A stretch of DNA of 64,000 bases from Dyadobacter fanqingshengii (GCF_023822005.2 NZ_CP098806.1:1054001-1118000); one strand, 5' to 3'; positions 16,245 through 25,897 are shown, numbered from the stretch's first letter. Notes: generated from the sequence alone by a model not told the origin. Translations and numbers: made by a program.

Positions 16245-19200
16245 TTTGCGTTTCTTGAGTGTGAGGGAATATGTCGACTGCGTGTACAAATTGTTCGGTA
16301 AGCGAGCCGTCCTCCTCATCTTTGATCATTTTCCGGCCATCGGCTAATGTGCCAAATATGTAGTACAATCCGGGGATGATAATCACCCCGAAAATGGTCC
16401 CGAAAAGCATTCCGCCCATAGCAGATGCACCGATTGTACGGTTACCAATGGCACCGGCACCGGTTGCAATGATCAATGGGATCAAACCTGCAACGAATGC
16501 AAATGATGTCATCAAAATTGGTCGGAAACGCACTCTGGCACCCTCAATGGCGGCGTTCAGGATCGTTTCTCCCTGACTTCGTTTTTGAACGGCAAACTCT
16601 ACGATCAGTACGGCATTCTTACCTAATAACCCGACGAGCATGATCAAGCCGATCTGTGCGTAAATGTTATTTTCCAGGCCCATTAATTTGAGCAAAAGGA
16701 ATGAACCAAACACCCCAACCGGCAGCGATAACACAACTGCAAACGGAATGATGAAGCTTTCATACTGCGCTGCCAATACAAAATAAACGAACGCCAATAC
16801 AATCGCGAACACAACCAGCGACTCATTTCCACGGATCGATTCGTCATAAGAAAGACCTTCAAAAGCGATATCGTAACCTTGTGGCAATGTCTTGGCCGAC
16901 ACTTCCCGGATCGCCTGAATAGCATCCGCAGTGGTGTAACCTTTGGCAGGAAGTCCCTGGATCGCAGCTGAATTATATAAGTTGAAACGCGTGATCTCGT
17001 TCGGGCCCTGACCTTTTTTCAATGTCATGAAGGACGAGTAAGGCACCATTTCACCTGCGTCATTTTTTACAAACAATTTCAAAAGATCGGAGGGGAGCCT
17101 TCTGAAACTCGGGTCAGACTGCACGTACACTTTAAAGAACTGGTTGAACCTCGTGAAACCCTGTTCGTATGTACTACCGATCATTATGTTCAGGTTGTCC
17201 ATCGCTTTTCCGATTGACACGCCTTTTTGCATCGCAAGCTGGTTATCGATCTGCAATTCATACTGCGGATAATTCGCCGCAAAGAATGTGAACAAGCCCG
17301 TTAGCTCAGGACGTTTCGCCAGATCCTCCATGAATTTTTTATTGATCTTATCAAATTCCGCGTAGTCTGTATCCGATGTTTTATCCAAAAGACGCATGGA
17401 GAAACCGCCGGATGTACCAAAACCTGGGATCGCTGGTGGTTCGAAGAATTCAACGACCGCACCGAGACCGCGCGTTTCTTTTTCAAGTTCTTCCATGATC
17501 TCTTTCACATTCTGCTTGCGGTCGTGCCATGGTTTCAGGTTGATCAGACAAGTTCCTGCATTGGAACCGCGGCCTTCCGTCATGATCTCGTAACCTGCCA
17601 ATGATGACACCGATTCGATTCCTTCGACTTCTTCGCATATTTTTTGAAGACGGCGGGAAACTTCATTGGTTTTTTCCAAAGTAGAACCCGGAGGCGTTTG
17701 GATAATGGCATAAATCGTGCTTTGATCCTCATTTGGGATAAAACCTGCGGGTAAAATTTTGTTTACAAAAACAATCCCTGCACAGAAGCCCAGCAACACA
17801 ACCCAGGTAACCACTCTGCGGCTAACAATCCTTTTCAGCAGGCTTACATATCTCCCTGTCAGCTTGTCAAATGTTCTGTTGAAACCGTCAAGCGCTTTGG
17901 TAAGGAGGTTTTTCTTCTTCGGATGTCCATGATGATTCTGCAATAACATGGCGCACAAAACCGGCGTAAGCGTAAGAGCGATAAGCGCCGAGATCACGAT
18001 AGAACTAGCCATTGTGATCGAGAACTGTCGGTAGAATGTTCCTACCGGACCGGACATAAATGAAATCGGAAGGAAAACCGAAACCATAACGGCTGTGATC
18101 GCAATGATCGCTCCGCTGATCTCACCAAGAACTTTTTTCACCGCATTAAATGGGGAAATCCCCGGCTCTTCCTCAAACTTCGCATGGACGGCCTCGACGA
18201 CGACAATCGCATCATCGACCACAATACCGATCGCAAGTACAAGCGCAAAAAGCGTTATGAGGTTAATCGAAAGCCCGAATGCCTGTATGACAAAGAATGC
18301 CCCGATCAGCGAAACCGGTACGGCCAGGATCGGGATCAAAGTAGAGCGCCAATCGCCAAGAAATATGAACACCACGAGGGCAACAAGGATAAATGCGTCG
18401 CGCAATGTGTCGATAACCTGCTCAATGGACGCGTCCAAAAACTGCGAAACGTCATAGCTGATCTTGTAATCAACCCCAGGAGGGAAGGATTCTTTCATCA
18501 CATCCAGCTTTTTCTTCACCTCTTCAATTACGTCGCTTGCGTTACTACCATAGTTTTGGCGCAAAACAATCGCCGCAGAAGGATGGCCGTCGAGATTGGA
18601 ATAAATATCGAAGAATTCAGACCCCAGCTCCACTTTGGCAATGTCTCTCAGGTGAACGCTTTCGCCTTGCGCATTGGCGCGGACGATGATATTTTCGTAT
18701 TCCTCCGGCTTATCGTAACGACCTTTATACGTAAGCACATATTCCAGCGACTGGGCTGCAATACCGGAACTTTGCCCGATACGGCCCGGACGACCCACGA
18801 TACTCTGCTCGCCCACCGCTTTCATTACTTCCTCAGTAGAAATGTTGTAGGCACGCATACGCTCGGGATTCAGCCAGAGACGCATTGCGTATCTGCGGCT
18901 ACCCAATATTTGCGCTCTAGCAATCCCTTTTGTCCGCTGGATTTCGGGGATCATTTTTACTGTTGCGTAGTTGAAAAGGAATTTTTCGTCGATGCTTTTG
19001 TCTTTGGAATACAAATTGACATACATCAACATACTAGGCTGAACTGGCGAAATGATAACCCCTTCGCGCTGAACCAGCTCTGGTAAAAGTGGCATTACCT
19101 GATCCACCCTGGTTTTTACCCGGATTACGGCAACGTTCGGGTCGGTGCCGGGCTCGAAGATGATCCTGAGCGTCGCCTCCCCCGCACTCGTTGCATCGGT

Positions 19201-19437
19201 AGCAATGTACCGCATGTCCTGAACCCCGTTAATGGCCTGTTCAAGCGTGATTAATGTTGATTTTACCAATACATCGGCACTCGCGCCGGGATAGGCTATG
19301 AAAATGTTTACTGTTGTAGGGGCAATGTCCGGAAATTGGGAAATGGGTAATTTCTCAATGGCCAGGATGCCTATAAATACGATCATGATCGAGATCACGA
19401 TTGCAAATACAGGTCTTCTGATGAATTGATTGAACAT
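16231..19437 (-). CDS. RND multidrug efflux inner-membrane pump (HAE1/AcrB type)
   Basis: 1068 aa, normal for AcrB-type pumps. MFNQFIRRPVFAIVISIMIVFIG is helix 1. The proton-relay aspartates are in GIVVDDAIVVVEAVHAKFEEE (helix 4). Two large periplasmic loops and the late helices (QIGLIMLVGLLGKNAVLIVEFA) follow. It exports hydrophobic or amphipathic compounds using proton influx. Middle gene of the operon MFP-RND-OMF, 28 bp after the fusion protein and overlapping the channel gene. No linked TetR or two-component regulator is in the window. Confidence 0.96.
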   Translation of the reverse strand: MFNQFIRRPVFAIVISIMIVFIGILAIEKLPISQFPDIAPTTVNIFIAYPGASADVLVKSTLITLEQAINGVQDMRYIATDATSAGEATLRIIFEPGTDPNVAVIRVKTRVDQVMPLLPELVQREGVIISPVQPSMLMYVNLYSKDKSIDEKFLFNYATVKMIPEIQRTKGIARAQILGSRRYAMRLWLNPERMRAYNISTEEVMKAVGEQSIVGRPGRIGQSSGIAAQSLEYVLTYKGRYDKPEEYENIIVRANAQGESVHLRDIAKVELGSEFFDIYSNLDGHPSAAIVLRQNYGSNASDVIEEVKKKLDVMKESFPPGVDYKISYDVSQFLDASIEQVIDTLRDAFILVALVVFIFLGDWRSTLIPILAVPVSLIGAFFVIQAFGLSINLITLFALVLAIGIVVDDAIVVVEAVHAKFEEEPGISPFNAVKKVLGEISGAIIAITAVMVSVFLPISFMSGPVGTFYRQFSITMASSIVISALIALTLTPVLCAMLLQNHHGHPKKKNLLTKALDGFNRTFDKLTGRYVSLLKRIVSRRVVTWVVLLGFCAGIVFVNKILPAGFIPNEDQSTIYAIIQTPPGSTLEKTNEVSRRLQKICEEVEGIESVSSLAGYEIMTEGRGSNAGTCLINLKPWHDRKQNVKEIMEELEKETRGLGAVVEFFEPPAIPGFGTSGGFSMRLLDKTSDTDYAEFDKINKKFMEDLAKRPELTGLFTFFAANYPQYELQIDNQLAMQKGVSIGKAMDNLNIMIGSTYEQGFTRFNQFFKVYVQSDPSFRRLPSDLLKLFVKNDAGEMVPYSSFMTLKKGQGPNEITRFNLYNSAAIQGLPAKGYTTADAIQAIREVSAKTLPQGYDIAFEGLSYDESIRGNESLVVFAIVLAFVYFVLAAQYESFIIPFAVVLSLPVGVFGSFLLLKLMGLENNIYAQIGLIMLVGLLGKNAVLIVEFAVQKRSQGETILNAAIEGARVRFRPILMTSFAFVAGLIPLIIATGAGAIGNRTIGASAMGGMLFGTIFGVIIIPGLYYIFGTLADGRKMIKDEEDGSLTEQFVHAVDIFPHTQETQNDEQ

Positions 19438-19465
19438 GTCTTTTTGTGCTTTTTAAGATACCTGA

Positions 19466-20548
19466 CTATTCGGCGTAAAGACTTAGATTGGAGATAACGG
19501 AATCAGGCTTCACGAATGTGGAGTGGATCTTTTCGTTCTCTTTCACCTGACGCAAACCTTCCAGAAGGATTTTGTCATCGGCTTTCAAACCGGATTTTAC
19601 GACGAAAATGTGCGGAAGCTCAGCCTCAATCTGGATTTCTCTCGAACGGATCTTATTTTCCTTATCCAACACATACACATATTTCTTTTCCAGCACTTCG
19701 AAAGTGGCTTTCTGCGGGATCAGCAATGCGTTTTTCATGGGGACGGTTACCAGGATGTTACCCGTTTCTCCGTGTCTCAAAAGTCTTTTGGGATTCGGGA
19801 ACGTGGCACGAAAAGCGATGTTACCTGTTTCATTATTAAAATCCGCCTCAATCGTTTTCACTGATCCCGTGTGCGGGAACATTTGATTATTGGCCATGCG
19901 GAGGTTCACATTCAGCATACCGGCTGTGGCTTCATTGGCTTTGTAGTCCAGATACTCTGCTTCGGGAACATTGAAATAAACCCACATTTCGCTGTTGTCG
20001 GATAATGTGGTTAGCAAGTCGCCTTCGTCCAAAAGACTTCCCAGCCTTACCTGGAAATGGTCCATGATGCCGTTAAATGGCGCGCGAATTTCAGTAAAGC
20101 CAAGGTGCGTTGTAGCCAGTCCAAGTTCTGCTTTTGCTTTGTCCAGTTTGGCTTTGGCTAGTGCCAGCTCATTTTTGGAAACTACATTGCTATCAGCCAG
20201 CGACTTGGTGTTTTTGAATTCAATTTCTGCAAAATTGGCTTCTGCCTGCGCTTTTTGTTGTTCCGCCTGATAAAGCATCGGCATGATCTTGAACATTAAC
20301 TGCCCTTTTTTGACGGTCTGCCCTTCGTCCACGTAGATATTTTGCAAATAACCTCTTTCCAAAGCGCGTAGCTCAATGTGGCTGATCGCGCGGATCTGGC
20401 TTACATATTCTTTGGTTACCAAAGTGTCTTTTTGCAGGGGGCTTGTTACGAGGAATTTAACTTCCTCTTCCTTTTCTTCTTTTTTGGATTCACAACCTGT
20501 ATGGAACATTGTCGCACACAAACTGAGGACCATGAGAATTCTCTTCAT
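19466..20548 (-). CDS. RND efflux periplasmic adaptor (membrane fusion protein)
   Basis: 360 aa from the ATG at 20548; this start gives MKRILMVLSLCATMFHTGC, a lipoprotein signal, whereas the longer frame buries it. Biotinyl-lipoyl half-motifs flank a coiled-coil hairpin (LQNIYVDEGQTVKKGQLMF; then QAEANFAEIEFKNTKSLADSN; then TEIRAPFNGIMDHFQVRLGS). The beta-barrel and membrane-proximal domains follow. It bridges the pump and the outer-membrane channel. First gene of the efflux operon. Its promoter must lie in 20549-20790, but no clear TAnnTTTG box was found there. Confidence 0.94.
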   Translation of the reverse strand: MKRILMVLSLCATMFHTGCESKKEEKEEEVKFLVTSPLQKDTLVTKEYVSQIRAISHIELRALERGYLQNIYVDEGQTVKKGQLMFKIMPMLYQAEQQKAQAEANFAEIEFKNTKSLADSNVVSKNELALAKAKLDKAKAELGLATTHLGFTEIRAPFNGIMDHFQVRLGSLLDEGDLLTTLSDNSEMWVYFNVPEAEYLDYKANEATAGMLNVNLRMANNQMFPHTGSVKTIEADFNNETGNIAFRATFPNPKRLLRHGETGNILVTVPMKNALLIPQKATFEVLEKKYVYVLDKENKIRSREIQIEAELPHIFVVKSGLKADDKILLEGLRQVKENEKIHSTFVKPDSVISNLSLYAE

Positions 20549-20788
20549 GATGGTTTTGCTATTTGATAAATATGGTTTACTAGGCATGTTTTGTCTGATA
20601 TTGAATCAAATCGCAATTCCTGAATTATGAAATTTCTGTGAGATAAGATGTTAACCATCACGAATAGCATCACATTTTTCATTAAAAAGAGGGTTTCTAT
20701 TTTTGTAGAATTGGATTTAACTAATACCGATACAAAAACAGCACATTACCGTTAATAGCAAGTTAAAAGCAAGTTAAAAAGGCATTAA
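20549..20788. other. upstream region of the efflux operon, no gene
   Basis: No coding sequence is supported here. It should hold the efflux operon promoter. AGCAAGTTAAA occurs twice in tandem near 20757-20780. No consensus -7 box or obvious regulator site was recognised. Confidence 0.4.
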
Positions 20789-20820
20789 AATAAAAAATGC
20801 CACAGGCTGGTGTGGCATTT
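20789..20820 (-). terminator. rho-independent terminator of the AI-2E permease gene
   Basis: AAATGCCACA (20795-20804) pairs perfectly with TGTGGCATTT (20811-20820), with a 6-nt loop. On the minus strand the stem is followed by a T-rich stretch, about 75 bp beyond the stop at 20893. Confidence 0.75.
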
Positions 20821-20892
20821 GACAATGTGCGGATATCTCATTTTCGGCAAACCTGGCTAGACCAGGAAGTAATTATGCCCTTTAAGGTGGAA

Positions 20893-22023
20893 TTATTCCT
20901 GGTTTGTTGGAGCTTGGTTGATTTTCCAGCGTTTCATAATGATCTTGCCAGAGAAGCGTTTGAGGTGGTATTTTTCGGGTTCGCCGATCAGGAATCCGTA
21001 TGCTTTCATGGATGGGATTGCGTCAAAAACTACTTTTAACACCGCCGTAATGGGAATGGCCAGGATTAATCCGGCCAGGCCAAACAGCATACCGCCCAAA
21101 AGCAAGCCTATTAATGCCATTAGCGGGTTGATACTCACTTTTCCGCCGACAATGTTGGGAGTCAGGAAGTTACCTTCCAGAAATTGGACAACCTGGAACC
21201 AGGCAACAACGCCCACAGCATACCACGCGCTGTCTTTCGTTGCCAGTGCAAACAATGCCGGAAGCACCGAACCAATCGCAATGCCGATATAGGGAAGCAA
21301 CATTAACAATGATGCCAGAATGCCAAAGAACCAGGCATAAGGAATGCCCAAAACAAGAAGCCCGACCGTATTCAGGATGGCCACAATGCCCATAACGGTT
21401 ACCAGTCCAACAAGGTAGCTTTGCACAACATAATAAATCTTGTCCAGCACATCACTAACCAGTTCTTTGGATGTAGATGCAAAGGCGTGAAAGAAAAATT
21501 CACGGAAAAAATCGCGGTAGTACAGCAGGAAAAACGTGAACAATGGAACCACCACGACGCCCGCAAGAATGCCGCCGACAGAACCAAAAGCAGTGCTGAT
21601 AATAACGCCCGCATTGCCGATAACCCGGTTTGAAAAGCCTGTGATCTGCTTCGTGATTTCCCCTTGTTCTATTCCAAAACGCATTGTAACCCATTTTTGG
21701 ATGGTCTCGAGAATGTGCATAAAGCGAATTTGAAGGTCGTTTCCATTGGCGCCGATCACAATAACCTGGTGAACGATAAACCATACCAGGCTTCCGATCA
21801 GCACAATCGCTATTAAAACTGAAAGCAACGATGCGGTTACGCGGTTCAGCTTGAACTTCTCAAAAAAGCGCGTAATGGGAAACAGCGAAATGGCAAGTAG
21901 AATGGAAAACAGCAGCGGGATCAAAACGCCTTGCAGCACATATAATAATGCAATAATCAAAACCAGGCTTAGCAGAGATGCAGCGAGATTAAGACTACGG
22001 AGACTATCGGAAAATTTAATCAT
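20893..22023 (-). CDS. AI-2E transporter family (PerM/TqsA-like) membrane protein
   Basis: 376 aa with about eight membrane segments. The pattern of the family is visible: a hydrophobic hairpin at the start (SLLSLVLIIALLYVL), a central soluble region, then IPYAWFFGILASLLMLLPYIGIAIGS and NFLTPNIVGGKVSINPLMALIGLLLGG, which is the most conserved block. Members include quorum-signal exporters and Na+/H+ antiporters. Which one this is cannot be told from sequence. It is monocistronic, with its own promoter box and terminator. Confidence 0.92.
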   Translation of the reverse strand: MIKFSDSLRSLNLAASLLSLVLIIALLYVLQGVLIPLLFSILLAISLFPITRFFEKFKLNRVTASLLSVLIAIVLIGSLVWFIVHQVIVIGANGNDLQIRFMHILETIQKWVTMRFGIEQGEITKQITGFSNRVIGNAGVIISTAFGSVGGILAGVVVVPLFTFFLLYYRDFFREFFFHAFASTSKELVSDVLDKIYYVVQSYLVGLVTVMGIVAILNTVGLLVLGIPYAWFFGILASLLMLLPYIGIAIGSVLPALFALATKDSAWYAVGVVAWFQVVQFLEGNFLTPNIVGGKVSINPLMALIGLLLGGMLFGLAGLILAIPITAVLKVVFDAIPSMKAYGFLIGEPEKYHLKRFSGKIIMKRWKINQAPTNQE

Positions 22024-22049
22024 GATTATGGAGAAGATATCTTACAATT

Positions 22050-22057
22050 CAAATATA
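22050..22057 (-). promoter_or_regulatory. -7 promoter element for the AI-2E permease gene
   Basis: CAAATATA on the plus strand reads TATATTTG on the minus strand, a full TAnnTTTG match 27 bp before the start codon at 22023. The -33 box is not clear. Confidence 0.45.
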
Positions 22058-22083
22058 TAAAATACCATGCCCATGCCATGTAC

Positions 22084-22127
22084 AAAAAAAGCGGGCGTTG
22101 GTGATTTCAACCAACGCCCGCTTTTTT
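22084..22127. terminator. strong terminator hairpin
   Basis: GCGGGCGTTGGT (22091-22102) pairs perfectly with ACCAACGCCCGC (22110-22121) and is flanked by seven A and six T. The A and T flanks make it work in either direction. It ends the sugar dehydrogenase transcript (minus strand). Confidence 0.85.
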
Positions 22128-22138
22128 ATCAATTCTTA

Positions 22139-23386
22139 TTATTTTTTATAGATGCGGTACAGTCTGCCCTGGTCGGTCACTGCGTAAAGCGCGCCGTCCT
22201 TGCCTTCTGTAATGTCGCGGAAACGCTGTCCTTCGGAGGCCAGAAGCCTTTCTTCTCCTACAACCTTGTTATTTTCGATCACCAGCCTCAAAATGTGCAT
22301 GCTGCTCAATCCGCCGATGAAAAGGTTGTTTTTCCATTCAGGGATGCTATCGCTGCTGTAAAAAGTGATACCGCTCGGCGAAACCACAGGGTCCCAGTAA
22401 TAAACAGGTTGTTCCAAGCCTTCTTTCACCTGAATAGAGTCACCGATTTTCTTCCCGCTGTATTCAATTCCGTAAGTAATGGTCGGCCATCCGTAGTTTT
22501 TACCTGCCTCAATGCGGTTGAGCTCATCGCCACCTCTTGGCCCGAATTCTACTTCCCAAAGGTCGCCCGAAACCGGGTGGAATGCCAGTCCTTGTACATT
22601 GCGGTGTCCGTAAGAATAAATCTCCGGTTTCGCGCCAGATTTGCCTTCAAATGGGCCACCTGCAACCGGTTTCCCGTCTTTCGTAATGCGGATCACCTTT
22701 CCAAGACTGGAATTCAAATGTTGCGCCTGTGGCCTGGAAACAGTGTCAGAACGCTCGCCGGTGCTGATAACCAGGTCGCCTTTTTTGTCAAATAATATCC
22801 TTCCCCCGTAATGCAGGTTGCTTGGAAATGCAGGCGTAGCGCGGTAGATAACGGCTGCACCTTCAATTTTTTTCTCGTCGGCCGAGAGCTTTCCTTTGGC
22901 CACGGAAGTAAGGTTACCGCCCGGACGCGTTTCGGCAAACACCCAGTAAACCATTCTGTTTTTGGCAAATTCAGGATCAACCCGGATGCCCAGCAAACCA
23001 CCCTGTCCTTCTGAATTGACGGCCGGGATCCCGGTGATCGGTGCGCTTACTTTGCCGTCGGTGGTGGCAATGCGCATGGTGCCTGCTTTTTCGGTAATGA
23101 TCAATCGGCCATCCGGTAATGTGGTAACGCCCCATGGATTTTTGAGGTCGCTGAATAAAACTTTGCCTTCATAGGCAGTGGTGGATTTTACGCCGCCGAT
23201 CCTAGTCTGGCCCTCAAAAGAAGGTTTGTAATCTGAATTGGCCTTTTGAGTTTCGACAGGAGTGCCCGATGCCGTTGTTGCCAAGCTGTCTTTTTCCGCA
23301 GCATCCGAATTTTCAGATGATTTGTTTTGGCAAGAAGCGATCACAAAAGCTGCCCCGGCCAGGGTTAGCAGAATACTTTTAGTCAT
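22139..23386 (-). CDS. PQQ-dependent sugar dehydrogenase-like lipoprotein
   Basis: 415 aa. MTKSILLTLAGAAFVIASC is a lipoprotein signal. After a low-complexity linker (to about residue 70), the soluble glucose/aldose dehydrogenase fold starts at LKNPWGVTTLPDGRLIITEKAGTMRI. Family blocks follow: HYGGRILFDKKGDLVISTGERSD, GHRNVQGLAFHP and EFGPRGGDELNRIEAGKNYGWP. These form a six-bladed propeller that binds PQQ and calcium and oxidises aldoses in the periplasm. No PQQ-synthesis genes are in the window. Monocistronic and divergent from the Crp/Fnr gene, though no evidence shows that it is regulated by it. Confidence 0.93.
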   Translation of the reverse strand: MTKSILLTLAGAAFVIASCQNKSSENSDAAEKDSLATTASGTPVETQKANSDYKPSFEGQTRIGGVKSTTAYEGKVLFSDLKNPWGVTTLPDGRLIITEKAGTMRIATTDGKVSAPITGIPAVNSEGQGGLLGIRVDPEFAKNRMVYWVFAETRPGGNLTSVAKGKLSADEKKIEGAAVIYRATPAFPSNLHYGGRILFDKKGDLVISTGERSDTVSRPQAQHLNSSLGKVIRITKDGKPVAGGPFEGKSGAKPEIYSYGHRNVQGLAFHPVSGDLWEVEFGPRGGDELNRIEAGKNYGWPTITYGIEYSGKKIGDSIQVKEGLEQPVYYWDPVVSPSGITFYSSDSIPEWKNNLFIGGLSSMHILRLVIENNKVVGEERLLASEGQRFRDITEGKDGALYAVTDQGRLYRIYKK

Positions 23387-23518
23387 TTGTTTTAAGTTAG
23401 AGGTTTCGAAATGAGATTTTGGGATGACTTATTTTTACGAATACACAATCTGGATAACGGTAAAGATGTGTTTTAGGATCAAAAATAAAGGAATATCTTT
23501 CAAAAAATATCATGGAAA

Positions 23519-24115
23519 ATGGCAAATGAGCCGGAAATGTACGCGCAGCTAAGGGTTATTGTGGACAAACTAGTTCCGCTTTCGGACGAAGAATGGGCGA
23601 TTTTTCAAACATTCTTTATCCAAAAAAAAGTGGATGCGAAGACCATGCTGACACGGGAAGGTCAGGTTGCAGACGAGATATATTTTATCCATACCGGCCT
23701 GGCGAGGCTTTATTACACCACAGAAAATGATGACCAGATTACGGCCTTCATATTCTCAGAAAACCTGTTTGCCAGCTGTCTGGAAAGTTTTGTCCAGCAA
23801 ATACCAAGCACGCAGAATCTCGAAACGCTGGAACCATGCTCCTTACTTGTGCTGACCAGGGACGGCCTGGAACGACTTTACAATCTGGTTCCTAAAACCA
23901 ACATTATCATGCGCAAAGTGATGGAACAGCGGTTTATTTCGGCGCAGCGGCTGCTTTCGTCTTACATTCTGTCAAGCCCGCAGGAGCGTTACGAGTTGTT
24001 TGCCCAGCACTATCCAAATCTGTTACAACGCGTGCCGCAATACATTCTTGCCTCTTTTCTGGGTATAACCCCGGTGTCGCTGAGTCGCATACGCAAAAGG
24101 ATTTCGAGGTCGTAG
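23519..24115 (+). CDS. Crp/Fnr-family transcriptional regulator
   Basis: 198 aa. An N-terminal cyclic-nucleotide-binding-like domain (about residues 15-130: EEWAIFQTFFIQKKVDAKTML, GQVADEIYFIHTGLARLYY) is followed by a long dimer helix. A short C-terminal HTH ends in QRVPQYILASFLGITPVSLSRIRKR. This truncated HTH form is common in Bacteroidota. There is no cysteine cluster for an iron-sulfur centre, and no clear cAMP-binding arginine can be assigned by eye. Target and ligand are unknown. It is divergent from the sugar dehydrogenase gene. Confidence 0.9.
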   Translation: MANEPEMYAQLRVIVDKLVPLSDEEWAIFQTFFIQKKVDAKTMLTREGQVADEIYFIHTGLARLYYTTENDDQITAFIFSENLFASCLESFVQQIPSTQNLETLEPCSLLVLTRDGLERLYNLVPKTNIIMRKVMEQRFISAQRLLSSYILSSPQERYELFAQHYPNLLQRVPQYILASFLGITPVSLSRIRKRISRS

Positions 24116-24160
24116 ATCGTTTCTTATCTTTTGTTAATCGCTAAACCGAAGGGCAACGGA

Positions 24161-24168
24161 TAGTTTTG
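24161..24168 (+). promoter_or_regulatory. -7 promoter element for the barrel-protein gene
   Basis: TAGTTTTG is a full match to TAnnTTTG, 25 bp upstream of the ATG at 24194. A TTTG lies further upstream at 24130-24133, but its 27-nt spacing is too long to call a -33 box. Confidence 0.45.
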
Positions 24169-24193
24169 CATTTGTACAACAAACAGATGAGCT

Positions 24194-24754
24194 ATGAAAA
24201 CGATCGTGAAAATTCTCCTACTAACACTGGGAACCTGCTTCAACAGCATTGCCCAGAAGCAGCCGTCAGCCAACCGGTTTGAACTCGAAGCCGACCCGAT
24301 TGCCTACATTTTAAATGGTTACTCATTTCATGTGGGCTATACATTAGGCCACGTGCGTTTTGACGCGGGTGTTTTTGGAATAAAGCAACCGAAATTTGCG
24401 CTGGAAAATGAGCAGTTTTCTGTTAAGAGTTCCGGCTTCGGCATCAAGGCCGATTATCTTTTCCGGGCCAACAAAGGCTTTTTTCTTGGTCTCCAATCTG
24501 ATTACGGGACAGACAGAATGGGTTTGAAAAATACTGCGGTCAGGCAGGAAGCAGAGAGTATAATGCTTGGATTACGAACGGGTTATCGTTTTATGTTTGG
24601 AAAAAAAGAGAATCAATACAAAGGGCTTTACCTTGTGCCCTGGGTAGCATTGATTAATACACTGGATCCTGCGGACATAATGGAAAATGACCAGCGTTAC
24701 GAGCAAAAAAAATGGTCTCTTTTCCCCACTGTACATCTGGGCTACCGGTTTTGA
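24194..24754 (+). CDS. hypothetical small outer-membrane barrel protein
   Basis: 186 aa. Signal peptide MKTIVKILLLTLGTCFNSIAQ, then alternating hydrophobic strands (IAYILNGYSFHVGYTLGHVRFDAGVF; GFFLGLQSDYGTDRMGL; SIMLGLRTGYRFMFG). It ends in TVHLGYRF, a C-terminal aromatic typical of outer-membrane beta-barrels. An eight-strand barrel fits the length. No family name is recognised. The last 13 bases overlap the end of the convergent phytase gene. It might be an outer-membrane partner of the neighbouring phosphate genes, but orientation gives no support. Confidence 0.75.
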   Translation: MKTIVKILLLTLGTCFNSIAQKQPSANRFELEADPIAYILNGYSFHVGYTLGHVRFDAGVFGIKQPKFALENEQFSVKSSGFGIKADYLFRANKGFFLGLQSDYGTDRMGLKNTAVRQEAESIMLGLRTGYRFMFGKKENQYKGLYLVPWVALINTLDPADIMENDQRYEQKKWSLFPTVHLGYRF

Positions 24755-25827
24755 GATGAAGGAGCCAAAATATCTTCCCATTTGTAATAATGGAAAACTT
24801 TTCCTTCTGACATCACTACCAAAAGTCCTTTCGGAAAATCATTCGATAGGGCAACATTGGTTACGTCGGAACCGTCGCTCTGGTGGGCTGCTACTTTAAC
24901 AATTTTCACAAGCTCATGGGCGTGCGGATCTGCCTTTGTTCCTTCTCTTTTGAAAATGTGAAATTTATCCGCGCCTTGATCCGAAACGAGGATGTAACCT
25001 GTTTCAGGGCCGGTTTTGTAAATAGAAATTCCCTCGTTGTCTTCCGTAAAACCTTTGTTAGGGATCAATTTCAGTTCCTTGCTGCTGCTGTCGGGATCTG
25101 CATAATATTTGCGGACGCCTACCTGTTCATCGGAGTAATATACATAGCCCATTTCGTTGTCTACTGCAATGGATTCTATCTCTTTTTTACCGCTGTATTT
25201 TCCAAACTTCCGGACCAGGTCCGCCTTTATATTGCCTTTCCCATCGTCTGACAGCTTGTATTGCCACAAATAACCTTCCGTCGGGCCACTTTTTCGGCCC
25301 ACAATGGCGAATATCGCCTTATCTGTGGGGCGCGTGTAAAGCGCAATGCCCATGGGCGCCTGCAATGAATCGCCTTTAAAAACTTCAATGCCGCCCGCGT
25401 CTACCACTTTCATGTCGGGCAGTGAGAAAATCCGGATCTTGTTCGCTTCTCTTTCTGTGGCTACGGCAATGTCTGTCTTTTTGCCCGAAAGCATCAGCCC
25501 GTAAGCGATATCCACATTATTAGGGCGTTTCAACTTGACAAACTTGTCTTTTTGAATTTTACCCGCCAAGTCAAACACATACAAACCACCGTCAGCATCT
25601 TTATCCGTGCCCAAGATCAGGCTTTTGGCAGGATCGTCGGGATTAATCCAAATGGCCGGATCGTCCGTGTCATGCACGACGGAATCCGTCACAATGAATG
25701 GTTGAATGATGGTTGAATCTGTTGTAATTGAATCGGTAGTATCATTGCCGGATTGCTCCGATGACTGGCGGTTACAAGCGATAAAACTGAAAGCTGCAAG
25801 CAAAAAAACAATGGAATGGGAACGCAT
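24742..25827 (-). CDS. beta-propeller phytase (3-phytase-like) lipoprotein
   Basis: 361 aa. MRSHSIVFLLAAFSFIAC is a lipoprotein signal. The beta-propeller phytase pattern is clear: VVHDTDDPAIWINPDDPAKSLILGTDKDADGGLYVFDLAGK, then RPNNVDIAYGL, and later GYVYYSDEQVGVRKYYADP and FTEDNEGISIYKTG. The acidic residues bind the calcium that positions phytate. It releases phosphate from inositol hexakisphosphate. The gene lies 70 bp downstream of a TonB receptor on the same strand, with a hairpin between them, so the pair probably takes up and cleaves an inositol phosphate or its metal chelate. Confidence 0.93.
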   Translation of the reverse strand: MRSHSIVFLLAAFSFIACNRQSSEQSGNDTTDSITTDSTIIQPFIVTDSVVHDTDDPAIWINPDDPAKSLILGTDKDADGGLYVFDLAGKIQKDKFVKLKRPNNVDIAYGLMLSGKKTDIAVATEREANKIRIFSLPDMKVVDAGGIEVFKGDSLQAPMGIALYTRPTDKAIFAIVGRKSGPTEGYLWQYKLSDDGKGNIKADLVRKFGKYSGKKEIESIAVDNEMGYVYYSDEQVGVRKYYADPDSSSKELKLIPNKGFTEDNEGISIYKTGPETGYILVSDQGADKFHIFKREGTKADPHAHELVKIVKVAAHQSDGSDVTNVALSNDFPKGLLVVMSEGKVFHYYKWEDILAPSSQNR

Positions 25828-25847
25828 TTTTATTGGTGTTATGATGA

Positions 25848-25878
25848 AAACAGGCCGTTCCCGTGCTGGAAACGGCCT
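25848..25878 (-). terminator. hairpin between receptor and phytase genes (attenuator?)
   Basis: AGGCCGTT (25852-25859) pairs with AACGGCCT (25871-25878). On the minus strand it is followed by TGTTTTC, only a short T run. It sits in the 70-bp gap inside the receptor-phytase operon and could lower phytase expression relative to the receptor. Confidence 0.45.
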
Positions 25879-25897
25879 ACATGGATATCAAATGTTG

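Noticed and set aside
18184..19086. Long open frame (300 codons) on the plus strand
   Set aside because: It is antisense to the RND pump gene, has no family likeness and basic, low-complexity composition typical of a shadow frame.
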